Position numbers and translations under genes: made by a program. From contig JAEEOQ010000005.1 of NCBI GenBank assembly GCA_016284355.1, positions 1 to 64,000 on the forward strand: 64,000 nucleotides of DNA, read 5' to 3'. Positions 42,446 to 50,173 of this stretch are shown piece after piece. The notes under the pieces are model-generated. The model saw nothing but the letters and a program-made list of their open reading frames with translations, was not told the DNA's origin and did not search any database. The first letter of the stretch is position 1. Each line of letters begins with the position of its first letter. This DNA is from Lachnospiraceae bacterium. GTDB lineage: Bacteria > Bacillota > Clostridia > Lachnospirales > Lachnospiraceae.

Positions 42446-42521
42446 GATAATGCATTATCTATATACTAAAATATGCGAACCCCACCAATAAGTAAAGAGA
42501 CATATAGTTCTCATTGGCTTG
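42446..42521 (-). promoter_or_regulatory. Promoter block B for the peptide-bacteriocin operon
   Basis: Copy of block A, 5 differences in 76. It has the 16-bp dyad at 42497-42512, a perfect 14-bp palindrome GATAATGCATTATC at 42446-42459, and TATAGA/GATAAT as -10 candidates with no good -35. It lies 26 bases before the peptide ATG, the same distance as block A. Confidence 0.75.
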
Positions 42522-42571
42522 CTTTCTATTGACATTATAATTAATACATAGTAAAGTTACTCAGAAAAGTA

Positions 42572-42645
42572 CTAACAAAATCTAACAACTTCTAACAAAA
42601 TCTAACAAGATTTCAAAGTACTAACAGAAAATAAAAGTACTAACA
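42572..42645. repeat. Phased CTAACA (TGTTAG) array B
   Basis: Six copies of CTAACA at 42572, 42582, 42592, 42602, 42621 and 42640: spacings 10, 10, 10, 19 and 19 bases, close to whole helical turns. Array C at 44542 shares the internal layout. This and the short ORF below fill the 400-base gap between the peptide and the propeller gene. Confidence 0.7.
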
Positions 42646-42667
42646 GATTACAGGGGGAGACATTTGG

Positions 42668-42754
42668 ATGCTTTCAAGAAGAGGCTCAGAATATGGTTCT
42701 GTCAGCTTGGCCTTACCAAGATTTGAGGAGTACGTAAAATCAGTTGAAATATAG
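42668..42754 (+). CDS. Possible 28-residue peptide gene
   Basis: ATG with AGGGGGAG eight bases upstream; product begins MLSRRGSEYGSVSL and has no signal sequence. The phased array lies just upstream and a hairpin follows at 42783-42811. Another frame is also open here, so this may be a relic of a longer gene. Weak support. Confidence 0.25.
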   Translation: MLSRRGSEYGSVSLALPRFEEYVKSVEI

Positions 42755-42782
42755 TGAATTTTGCAAACGAGATGCATTTTCA

Positions 42783-42811
42783 ACCTGCCGCTTCAGATTG
42801 AAGCGGCAGGT
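42783..42811. terminator. Hairpin after the second propeller gene
   Basis: Perfect 13-bp arms (42783-42795 and 42799-42811), loop GAT. The U-rich flank is better on the plus strand. On the minus strand it follows the stop at 42818. Confidence 0.7.
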
Positions 42812-42817
42812 CTTGTT

Positions 42818-44506
42818 TTATTTAACTTTGTTTTTTACAATATCTGATATCTTGATATTAAGAAATGTTTCCGATATTTCAAATGAATATTCTCCGGTTT
42901 TCTCGTCAAACACTATACAGTCGTTATTTGCAAGAATTGCATCAATATCGATCTTCTCATCTTCAAAGTCGGTTAATATATTTATATACTCGTTATAGAA
43001 GCCATAATAAACCATTCCATATAATTCAAGGAGATATTCATCTTTCTTTATTCCGGAAGAAGGATTCTTAACTATCTCACGTATTTTGCCATCAAGATAT
43101 CTGCTAAACTCATCGCTACCCGGCTTATAAGAATATCCCTCCGTTTTCATGGTTTTAACAAACTTATCCTGAATCTCTTTTAGTGTAATATTGCCATTTT
43201 TAGCATAAAAATCTCTTAATTCATCAAGATCGATTATCTCATGTTTATCAAGCTCAGCTCCGTTATCGTCTACATATACAGCACCGTGGATGATATAAAG
43301 CTTATTACCGATCACCGTTGCATGCATATTGGTATAGTCAGTTAACCCGGCTATATGGCGGTGGCATAATAAATCTCCGTTTTTATCAAGTACCGAAACA
43401 TAGCTTGGATCGTCTCCATCGTATCCAAAATTCATTAAATATCCATTATGCATTTCTAATTTTCCACCAAGCAGAGCATTGACATAAGAAAGATGCGAAA
43501 ACTCCTTCCATTTTCCGTCCGTTTCTTGTCTTGTGATCAGTAATCCTCTGCCATTTTCAAGGTAGTCCAGGTTATTCGATATAATCTGTTTGTACCTGTA
43601 TCCATCTTCAAGAGTATAACCGGCATATTCGGGATATTCGTCCGCGCTTCCGAGTTTATTAAATTTTTTACCATCAAATATAAACAGCTCGTGCGTATAC
43701 TCTCTCTCTTCTCTGTTGTAATCCGTAACAGTTAGTATAACCTCTCCGTCTTGCTCCCTTAAGCCAACCTGTGGCCAGCTTCCTCCGTTTTTAACTTTTT
43801 TTATCAGCTTCCAATCGCTGCCATCCGGATTGGCCGAATAAATCTTGAAATATTTTGAAGCATACTGGTCATAAAGCCTGATGTAAACGAGTTTTTCAGT
43901 GCTTTCATTACTGAAAAAAGCATAATTACCATCATAAATCTTACTGCAGATTTTTTTCTTTTCTGTTCCGTCAGTATTTATACTATATAATGACTTTTTA
44001 TCATATACGTCTTTGATCCAATATATTTTATCTTTAAATTTCTTGGTATATTGTATCCAGGTATCAGAATCCTTTCGCAGCTTCATTACTTTACCTGTAT
44101 CAAGGTTTTTCGCATATACCCCCTGCTTGGGATTATCCGTATAAAAAGTCTCGTAGAATACGTAATTATCTTGGAATACAGCATTATGAAATACGTTCTT
44201 AACGTATTTCTTTAACTTATAGTCTTTTATATTTATTCTGTATATGTTCTGATATTTTGTCTCCTCATTTCTGGTAAAATAGACGTAGTCACCATACACA
44301 TATCCATTTATGGCAATATTGGTTTTCCACCCATCGTCAAAATCGCAGTTTTCAAGAACACGCTCCAAAATCTCCGACTTAGATGCCGCAAATGCACTAT
44401 TGCTGTGCATCACAAATAAACATGCCACTATCAACAAAGATGCTAAAATCAAAGTTATGCGATCTATCAAATTACTATTTTCTGTCTTCGTGTAATCCTT
44501 GATCAT
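42818..44506 (-). CDS. Secreted beta-propeller-like protein
   Basis: 562 residues from ATG 44506 (GGAGGAGGG six bases upstream; a longer frame from 44548 precedes that site). A cytoplasmic segment of ~15 residues leads to a hydrophobic signal ending AFA-ASKS. The mature protein has repeated beta segments (NGYVYGDYVYFTRNEE, YKIYSANPDGSDWKLIK) like DUF5050-type propellers. A C-terminal helical domain of ~150 residues follows. It is related to the 378-residue protein at 39838. The upstream region carries phased array C, shared with the bacteriocin operon, so joint control is likely. Function unknown. Confidence 0.75.
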   Translation of the reverse strand: MIKDYTKTENSNLIDRITLILASLLIVACLFVMHSNSAFAASKSEILERVLENCDFDDGWKTNIAINGYVYGDYVYFTRNEETKYQNIYRINIKDYKLKKYVKNVFHNAVFQDNYVFYETFYTDNPKQGVYAKNLDTGKVMKLRKDSDTWIQYTKKFKDKIYWIKDVYDKKSLYSINTDGTEKKKICSKIYDGNYAFFSNESTEKLVYIRLYDQYASKYFKIYSANPDGSDWKLIKKVKNGGSWPQVGLREQDGEVILTVTDYNREEREYTHELFIFDGKKFNKLGSADEYPEYAGYTLEDGYRYKQIISNNLDYLENGRGLLITRQETDGKWKEFSHLSYVNALLGGKLEMHNGYLMNFGYDGDDPSYVSVLDKNGDLLCHRHIAGLTDYTNMHATVIGNKLYIIHGAVYVDDNGAELDKHEIIDLDELRDFYAKNGNITLKEIQDKFVKTMKTEGYSYKPGSDEFSRYLDGKIREIVKNPSSGIKKDEYLLELYGMVYYGFYNEYINILTDFEDEKIDIDAILANNDCIVFDEKTGEYSFEISETFLNIKISDIVKNKVK

Positions 44507-44541
44507 TAATGTCCCTCCTCCAAACAAACGAGCAACAACCT

Positions 44542-44576
44542 CTAACAAAGTCTAACAAGATTTCAAAGTACTAACA
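44542..44576. repeat. Phased CTAACA (TGTTAG) array C
   Basis: Three copies of CTAACA at 44542, 44552 and 44571 (spacings 10 and 19). A 27-base stretch covering the last two copies is identical in array B. It lies just upstream of the ribosome site of the propeller gene. Confidence 0.7.
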
Positions 44577-44589
44577 GGGAATAAACGCA

Positions 44590-46005
44590 CTAAAATAAGT
44601 CATTAACAGTTATCACATTTTGAAAGATACCCGCATATCCATTATCTACCAAGCCGTAAGTTGTTACCAGTGTTGGAAAAATGGCGTATTTGGTGCCTGT
44701 AGCTAGCGCAAGATCGCTGATTTTTCTGCGAATGTCCAAATCCACTCCCTCATTAGCCTTAAATTCGGCTACCGAGTATTTCATTTCGCACATATTGATA
44801 ACCTGATCTTTTCTCACTATCATAAGATCAATCTGAGAGCCATACAGTCCCTTTTCATCATCTGTCCTGCAATACCAGCTGTTTTCCTCAGAATATATGC
44901 CACTTATACCAAGTTTTTCCTTTATCTTCTTAACGTGATCAAGACATACTCGTTCAAACGCCAAGCCAAGCCAAGTATTGATTTTTGGAGTGTTTATCTG
45001 TAATGTCCAAAAGTTTTCTTCCGTTGGCTCATTTTTAATAAACTGATGATAAAAAAGAGTATAATAATCAACAAGCTGATACATTGCATTTTTCTTTTTC
45101 ATTCCGAATGCATTGTATTTTCTTATGAAACCACAACTCTCAAGTTCTTCAAGTTTCTTTGTAAGATCACCCGAATTCTGTATTCCCGAAGCCTTTATTA
45201 TTTCTTCCCGATTCATACCCACTTTCTTTTCAGCCAGTGTTTCTATAATCTTAGTATATACTTCCGGATTCCTAAAAATCGAGGCATATAAATATCTGTA
45301 CTCTTCCCTAAGCGGCGCATCTTTTGCAAAAAGAATCTCGTCTACATTTTGAGCTATACTTAACCCCTTCTTTAAAAATGTCCAATAATAAGGAACTCCG
45401 CCAAATATCATATAGTATTGCAAGATCTGGCTTCTGTTAAGTGCCAGCCCTTCTGCGCTCACATACTCCTCGCACTCTCCAAGCGAAAACATACTAAGGT
45501 GAATAGTTTCGGTTATACGGTTATATAAACCTCCCTTGTCGTGGATCACTTTTGAAAGCAACCATGAAGTAGCAGATGCGCATACAATGAGAACAACATC
45601 TTTTCTGGCCGATGCCCATCCATTCCAGAAATTCTCCAGTGCCATAATAAGATCGCTTCTTGGCGTATCCATCCATGATAATTCATCTATAAATATTATT
45701 TTCTTTTTCTCAGTTGAGTTTCTGATCAGTTCTTTAAGATCCTCGAAGGCTTCCAGCCAATTTTTTGCTTTTTTTGTTGGCTTTCCACCGGAGTTTTTGA
45801 TCGAAGCCTGAAATTCAAAAAGCTGTTCCTTTAAATTTCCATTAGAAAGCCCGGCATGCTGGAAAGTGAATCTATATCCGTATGCCTCTCTTATCAGAAA
45901 AGTCTTTCCGATTCTCCTTCTTCCATACACTGCGACAAAATGAGACTTGTCATCTTTTGTAATCTCTTCAAGTATAGCCAGCTCTTTTTTCCTTCCTACT
46001 ATCAT
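44590..46005 (-). CDS. AAA-type ATPase with DUF234-like C-terminal domain
   Basis: 471 residues. The ATPase half has GRRRIGKTFLIREA (Walker A), IIFIDELSWMD (Walker B) and a sensor segment (VCASATSWLL). A winged-helix segment near 260-300 (AEKKVGMNREEIIKASGI) leads to a C-terminal nuclease-like domain with DLMIVRKDQVINMCEMKYS. This is the archaeal-type ATPase/DUF234 family, widespread and mobile. Biological role unsettled. Two near-identical long dyads stand directly upstream. Confidence 0.85.
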   Translation of the reverse strand: MIVGRKKELAILEEITKDDKSHFVAVYGRRRIGKTFLIREAYGYRFTFQHAGLSNGNLKEQLFEFQASIKNSGGKPTKKAKNWLEAFEDLKELIRNSTEKKKIIFIDELSWMDTPRSDLIMALENFWNGWASARKDVVLIVCASATSWLLSKVIHDKGGLYNRITETIHLSMFSLGECEEYVSAEGLALNRSQILQYYMIFGGVPYYWTFLKKGLSIAQNVDEILFAKDAPLREEYRYLYASIFRNPEVYTKIIETLAEKKVGMNREEIIKASGIQNSGDLTKKLEELESCGFIRKYNAFGMKKKNAMYQLVDYYTLFYHQFIKNEPTEENFWTLQINTPKINTWLGLAFERVCLDHVKKIKEKLGISGIYSEENSWYCRTDDEKGLYGSQIDLMIVRKDQVINMCEMKYSVAEFKANEGVDLDIRRKISDLALATGTKYAIFPTLVTTYGLVDNGYAGIFQNVITVNDLF

Positions 46006-46018
46006 AGCTAAACCCTCT

Positions 46019-46150
46019 TTATAATTTACTTAATCTCGTTATTTTTGATAGATTAAGTAAATTATAACACCAAAAAAACGGATTTTCAAGGATTATCCTC
46101 TTTATATTTTACTTAATCTCACTTTTTTTGATAGATTAAGTAAATTATAA
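46019..46150. repeat. Two tandem long dyads upstream of the DUF234 ATPase gene
   Basis: Dyad 1: perfect 18-bp arms 46019-46036 and 46050-46067. Dyad 2: 18-bp arms 46102-46119 and 46133-46150 with one mismatch. Both have 13-base loops and the same arm TTACTTAATCT. They are 83 bases apart. Likely operators, or target sites tied to the ATPase's own spread. Confidence 0.75.
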
Positions 46151-46155
46151 CGCAA

Positions 46156-46183
46156 ACGAGCAATGACTTTCGTCATTGCTCGT
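46156..46183 (-). terminator. Terminator of metG
   Basis: Perfect 12-bp stem (46156-46167 with 46172-46183), loop TTTC. It follows the metG stop on the minus strand; the T run is short. Confidence 0.75.
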
Positions 46184-46205
46184 CTTAATTCTAATTAGAT
46201 AATTT

Positions 46206-48185
46206 TTACGCTATCTCTGCTCCTGCAGGCATTTTCTTTTCAGGTACCATGAGGCTAAGCTCGCCCTCAAGGCCTTCTGCACAAAGGAGCATTCCTTCCG
46301 ACTTAATGCCGGCGATCTCTCTTGGCTCAAGGTTTACAAGTACCATAACCTTTTTGCCTACCATCTCTTCTGCCGAATAGTTAAGTTTGATACCTGATAC
46401 GATGGTTCTTACTTCGCTTCCAACCTTAACCTTAGAGCAAAGAAGCTTCTTGCTCTTCTTTACTTCTTCGCATTCAAGGATCTCTCCTACCTGGAACTGA
46501 AGCTTTGCAAAGTCATCGTATGAAATAAGGTCTTTTGCTTCGATATCAATAACAGGCTCAGCTTCTGCCGGCACAATACCGTTTTCTTTCTCATACTCTG
46601 CCTTCTGAGCTGCTCTTATTGCCTCAACCTTTTCCATGATCTCATTTACATCAAGTCTTGCAAAAAGGATTTCCGGAGTATCAGTAACCTTTGTTCCGCT
46701 TTCGTACTTGCCAAATTCACCAAGGCTGTCAAGTTCGCGCTTAGTAGCATTAAGCTGAGCTAAGATCTTCTTACTTGTCTCAGGCATAAATGAGGCAAGA
46801 AGGCTTGCGCCTATGGTAATGCTCTCTGTAAGGTTGTAAAGAACTTCTGCAAGTCTGTCTGCTTTGGCTTCGTCCTTTGCGAGAGCCCAAGGCATTGTTT
46901 CGTCGATATATTTGTTGCATCTCTTAAAGAGATTGAAGATCTCTGTAATGGCGTCTGCCACGCGGAGCTTATCCATAGCAGCTTCTACCTTTGGAGCGGC
47001 GCCAAGTACCACTGTCTTAAGGTCTGCATCAACCTCTTCGCTTACGCCTGTACTCTTAACCACACCGCCAAAGTACTTGTTGCTCATGGAGATGGTTCTG
47101 TTTACAAGGTTTCCAAGTACATTTGCAAGCTCTGAGTTAAGTCTTTCAACAAGAAGCTCCCATGTAATGGTTCCGTCGTTATCAAATGGCATTTCGTGAA
47201 GTACAAAGAATCTGACCGCATCTACGCCAAAGAGGTCTACAAGGTCGTCTGCGTAAATAACGTTGCCCTTTGACTTACTCATCTTGTCTCCGCCCTGAAG
47301 CAGCCATGGATGTCCAAATACCTGCTTTGGAAGCGGAAGATCGAGAGCCATAAGGAAAATAGGCCAGTAAATTGTATGGAATCTTATGATATCCTTACCG
47401 ATGAGGTGAAGGTCTGCAGGCCAGTATTTCTTAAACTGCTCTGTGCTGTTTCCGTCTGCATCGTATCCGATACCTGTGATATAGTTTGTAAGAGCATCAA
47501 GCCATACATATACCACGTGCTTTGGATCGAAGTCTACCTGGATGCCCCATGTAAATGTGGTACGGGATACGCAAAGATCCTGAAGTCCCGGAAGAAGGAA
47601 GTTGTTCATCATCTCATTTTTACGGGATACAGGCTGTATAAACTCAGGGTGCTCATTGATATAAGCAATAAGTCTGTCTGCGTATTTGCTCATCTTAAAG
47701 AAGTAAGCCTCTTCTTTTGCAGGCTTTACTTCTCTGCCGCAGTCAGGGCACTTGCCGTCTACAAGCTGGCTCTGTGTCCAGAAAGACTCGCAAGGAGTAC
47801 AGTAAAGGCCTTCGTACTCACTCTTGTAAATGTCGCCTTTATCGTAAAGCTTCTTGAAGATCTTCTTTACCTGCTTTTCATGGTCCTCATCTGTGGTACG
47901 GATAAATCTGTCGTATGAAGTACCCATAAGATCCCAAATGTTCTTAATAGTAGTAGATACATTATCTACATACTGCTTTGGTGTAATACCTGCTGCCTCG
48001 GCCTTTTCCTGGATCTTCTGGCCGTGCTCGTCTGTACCTGTCTGGAAAAATACGTCATAGCCCTGTTCTCTCTTGTAGCGTGCTATGGCATCAGCAAGAA
48101 CAGCCTCATAGGTGTTGCCGATATGCGGCTTTCCTGATGTGTAGGCAATGGCTGTTGTGATGTAATAAGGTTTCTTTTCTGCCAT
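46206..48185 (-). CDS. metG: Methionyl-tRNA synthetase with C-terminal tRNA-binding domain
   Basis: 659 residues. Class I signature YTSGKPHIGN, the zinc knuckle (CTPCESF and CPDCG), KMSKS in GDKMSKSKGNV, and a C-terminal OB-fold EMAP/Trbp111-type domain (DFAKLQFQVGEILECEEV, IVSGIKLNYS). It charges both initiator and elongator tRNA-Met. A T-box leader lies directly upstream, so transcription is expected to follow the charging level of tRNA-Met. Confidence 0.95.
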   Translation of the reverse strand: MAEKKPYYITTAIAYTSGKPHIGNTYEAVLADAIARYKREQGYDVFFQTGTDEHGQKIQEKAEAAGITPKQYVDNVSTTIKNIWDLMGTSYDRFIRTTDEDHEKQVKKIFKKLYDKGDIYKSEYEGLYCTPCESFWTQSQLVDGKCPDCGREVKPAKEEAYFFKMSKYADRLIAYINEHPEFIQPVSRKNEMMNNFLLPGLQDLCVSRTTFTWGIQVDFDPKHVVYVWLDALTNYITGIGYDADGNSTEQFKKYWPADLHLIGKDIIRFHTIYWPIFLMALDLPLPKQVFGHPWLLQGGDKMSKSKGNVIYADDLVDLFGVDAVRFFVLHEMPFDNDGTITWELLVERLNSELANVLGNLVNRTISMSNKYFGGVVKSTGVSEEVDADLKTVVLGAAPKVEAAMDKLRVADAITEIFNLFKRCNKYIDETMPWALAKDEAKADRLAEVLYNLTESITIGASLLASFMPETSKKILAQLNATKRELDSLGEFGKYESGTKVTDTPEILFARLDVNEIMEKVEAIRAAQKAEYEKENGIVPAEAEPVIDIEAKDLISYDDFAKLQFQVGEILECEEVKKSKKLLCSKVKVGSEVRTIVSGIKLNYSAEEMVGKKVMVLVNLEPREIAGIKSEGMLLCAEGLEGELSLMVPEKKMPAGAEIA

Positions 48186-48227
48186 TTTTCATCTCTCCTT
48201 TTCATAGTTAAAAAACAAAATAAAGAA

Positions 48228-48490
48228 GGGGCGTCATCATAAAGACGACGCCCCGTTAGCTTTCGTGATACCACTTTATTTCGCACTGCCCTCGCGAGCA
48301 AGTACCTCAGTAACTGCCAATCAGCAGTCCGCGCTGTAACGGGCGTTCCCGTCCGGTGCTAACAAATGAGCTCACACCGAAGACTCCGAGACCATCTTCA
48401 TAAGGTTTTCGCCGCCTGCTCACACCACCCGCAGACTCTCTGAAGACTACTTGCTCTTATTACTCTTCTCTTCTTAGTCTTTTGTTATTT
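48228..48490 (-). promoter_or_regulatory. T-box leader (probable Met-specific) upstream of metG
   Basis: The minus-strand leader ends with the T-box motif (48283-48262, GTGGTATCACG within it) and a terminator stem (48247-48254 with 48228-48235) followed by T-rich sequence. The stem I region carries AGAGAGT and GGGTGGTGTGAGCAGG, typical of T-boxes. An ATG in GAAGATGGTCTC (about 48408-48397) is the best specifier codon. Uncharged tRNA-Met would allow read-through into metG. Confidence 0.85.
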
Positions 48491-48499
48491 ATGCCATAT

Positions 48500-48528
48500 A
48501 GTCTACAATCATTATTAAAAAAAGTCAA
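48500..48528 (-). promoter_or_regulatory. Sigma-A promoter for the T-box-metG transcript
   Basis: On the minus strand TTGACT (48528-48523), 17 bases, TAGACT (48505-48500). Confidence 0.68.
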
Positions 48529-48676
48529 GAAAAAAGTAAATTGCCGTCTCATGGATAGTTGTTTGATAATATCTGTTTGACACATTCATTATTCTGACAT
48601 AAAATAGTGAAGTAAGGCAATATCTGCCTTAATGGGTGTAATGCAAAAAAATATAATAGATTGGGAGGTACATAGT

Positions 48677-49606
48677 ATGGAATTAGTAACTCGAAGCGAC
48701 CTTGATGGTCTTGTTGCAGGTGCGATCCTTATCGATGCCGGGGTCATCGAAGATGGAAAAGTTCGTTTTGTACACCCTAAAGATGTACAGGACGGCAAAG
48801 TAGAACTTTCTTCCGATTGCATCACAACTAACCTGCCTTTTGACCCGCGTGTAGGTATGGCTTTTGACCACCATGAGAGCGAAAACGAGCGCCTGGGCGA
48901 TCTTGAGCAAAAGGCCAGAGATGAAGGCCGTCTTGTTCTTGAAGCAAATGCAAAGAGTGCAGCGCGCGTAGTTTACAACTACTACAAAGACAAAGCTATT
49001 CATATCAGCGAAGAGCTCGTAGCTGCTGCAGATAAGTGCGACAGCGCAGATCTTACACTTGATGAGATCTTCCACCCGACAGGCTGGGTTCTTTTACATT
49101 ACATTATGGACGCACGTTCCGGTTTTGGTCGTTTCCATGATTTCAAGATCAGTAACTACGATCTTATGATGAAGCTTATGCATTTTTGTATCGACCACAG
49201 TATTGACGAAGTTATGGAGCTTCCTGATGTTAAAGAGCGTGTGGACATGTATTTTGAGCATGAGAAGCTTTCAGAAGACCAGCTCCGCAAAGTTACCACA
49301 ATCAAAAAAGGTGTGGCTGTAGTGGATCTTAGAAACGAAGAAACCATCTATACCGGCAACCGTTTCAAAATCTACGCCATGTACCCTGAGATCAAGTTCA
49401 GTATCCATGTTGCCTGGGGCAAGCAAAAAATGAACACCGCGCTTATGGTAGGAAAATCCATAGTAAATAAGGCCGGCACAGCAGATATCGGAAAGATCTG
49501 CCTTGAATACGGCGGCGGCGGACATGCCAAAGCAGGAACCTGCCAGGTGGCAAACGAAGATGCCGACAGGATCACCGAAGAGATAATCGAAAAACTGCAG
49601 AAATAA
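48677..49606 (+). CDS. DHH-family phosphoesterase
   Basis: 309 residues from ATG 48677 (GGGAGG eight bases before; the frame also opens at 48632). Motifs are TRSDLDGLVAGAIL, FDHHESENE (DHH) and the C-terminal GGGGHAKAGTCQV, the DHH/DHHA1 arrangement. Family members cleave oligonucleotides, cyclic dinucleotides or phosphate polymers using two metals. The substrate cannot be read. It is monocistronic. Confidence 0.86.
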   Translation: MELVTRSDLDGLVAGAILIDAGVIEDGKVRFVHPKDVQDGKVELSSDCITTNLPFDPRVGMAFDHHESENERLGDLEQKARDEGRLVLEANAKSAARVVYNYYKDKAIHISEELVAAADKCDSADLTLDEIFHPTGWVLLHYIMDARSGFGRFHDFKISNYDLMMKLMHFCIDHSIDEVMELPDVKERVDMYFEHEKLSEDQLRKVTTIKKGVAVVDLRNEETIYTGNRFKIYAMYPEIKFSIHVAWGKQKMNTALMVGKSIVNKAGTADIGKICLEYGGGGHAKAGTCQVANEDADRITEEIIEKLQK

Positions 49607-49616
49607 ATGCAATTTT

Positions 49617-49648
49617 AAAAGAGCAATGGCGTTTGCCATTGCTCTTTT
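49617..49648. terminator. Bidirectional terminator between the DHH gene and fliS
   Basis: Perfect 14-bp arms (49617-49630 and 49635-49648), loop GTTT, U-rich on both strands. Confidence 0.92.
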
Positions 49649-49664
49649 ATCAAATCAATTATTC

Positions 49665-50144
49665 TTATGCTAAAAATCCTCTGTTTCCTTCATTGGCAGA
49701 AACAGTGGTTTCGTTTAGACTGCCGCGGCCATAGGTTAGGCCGGCATAGACCTTTTGGGTGTTTGCCATTACGGCGCCGTCTTTGTCCTTCTTTGCAAGC
49801 TCTGCAAATGAAACCCGAAGTCCTTTAAGTACGTCTGCTGCAGCGGAGAGCTCGTCTGCTTTTCCGCTTACTCTTGCCCTGTTTATGCAGCCGTTTACGT
49901 ATATGTAAAGTCTAAGCAGTTCTCTTGAGATCTCGTATTTCATATCAAGAGATGCTATAAGCTCTTTTACAAAGGTAAGGGCATGGGTAAGGTCTGCGCT
50001 GCCTTCAGCCATATTCCCTTCCCTGTATGCTTTTGCCGCATTTTCAAGGTCTTCAAGGATTATATCGTATAAAATGACGATTATCTCGCATCTTCCGGCT
50101 TCTGCAAGTCGCCTCGCATAGCCGTTTATGGATTCTTTTGTCAT
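49665..50144 (-). CDS. fliS: Flagellar export chaperone FliS
   Basis: 159 residues, all helical. The pattern CEIIVILYDIILEDLENAAKAYREGNM, then LTFVKELIASLDMKYEISRELLRLYIYVNGCINRA is FliS. FliS binds the C-terminus of flagellin in the cytoplasm and prevents early polymerisation. It follows the flagellin gene by 29 bases. Final gene of the sigma-D operon. Confidence 0.9.
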   Translation of the reverse strand: MTKESINGYARRLAEAGRCEIIVILYDIILEDLENAAKAYREGNMAEGSADLTHALTFVKELIASLDMKYEISRELLRLYIYVNGCINRARVSGKADELSAAADVLKGLRVSFAELAKKDKDGAVMANTQKVYAGLTYGRGSLNETTVSANEGNRGFLA

Positions 50145-50173
50145 TTAGCTTCCCTCCTGCGGAAATGAACTTA

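Noticed and set aside
38638-42521. 76-bp repeats as ends of an insertion sequence
   Set aside because: They are direct, tied to start codons at equal distance, and no transposase lies between them.
42572-42645. CRISPR-like reading of the CTAACA array
   Set aside because: Units of about 10 bases without 20-40-base spacers and no cas genes; it is a phased regulatory-type repeat.
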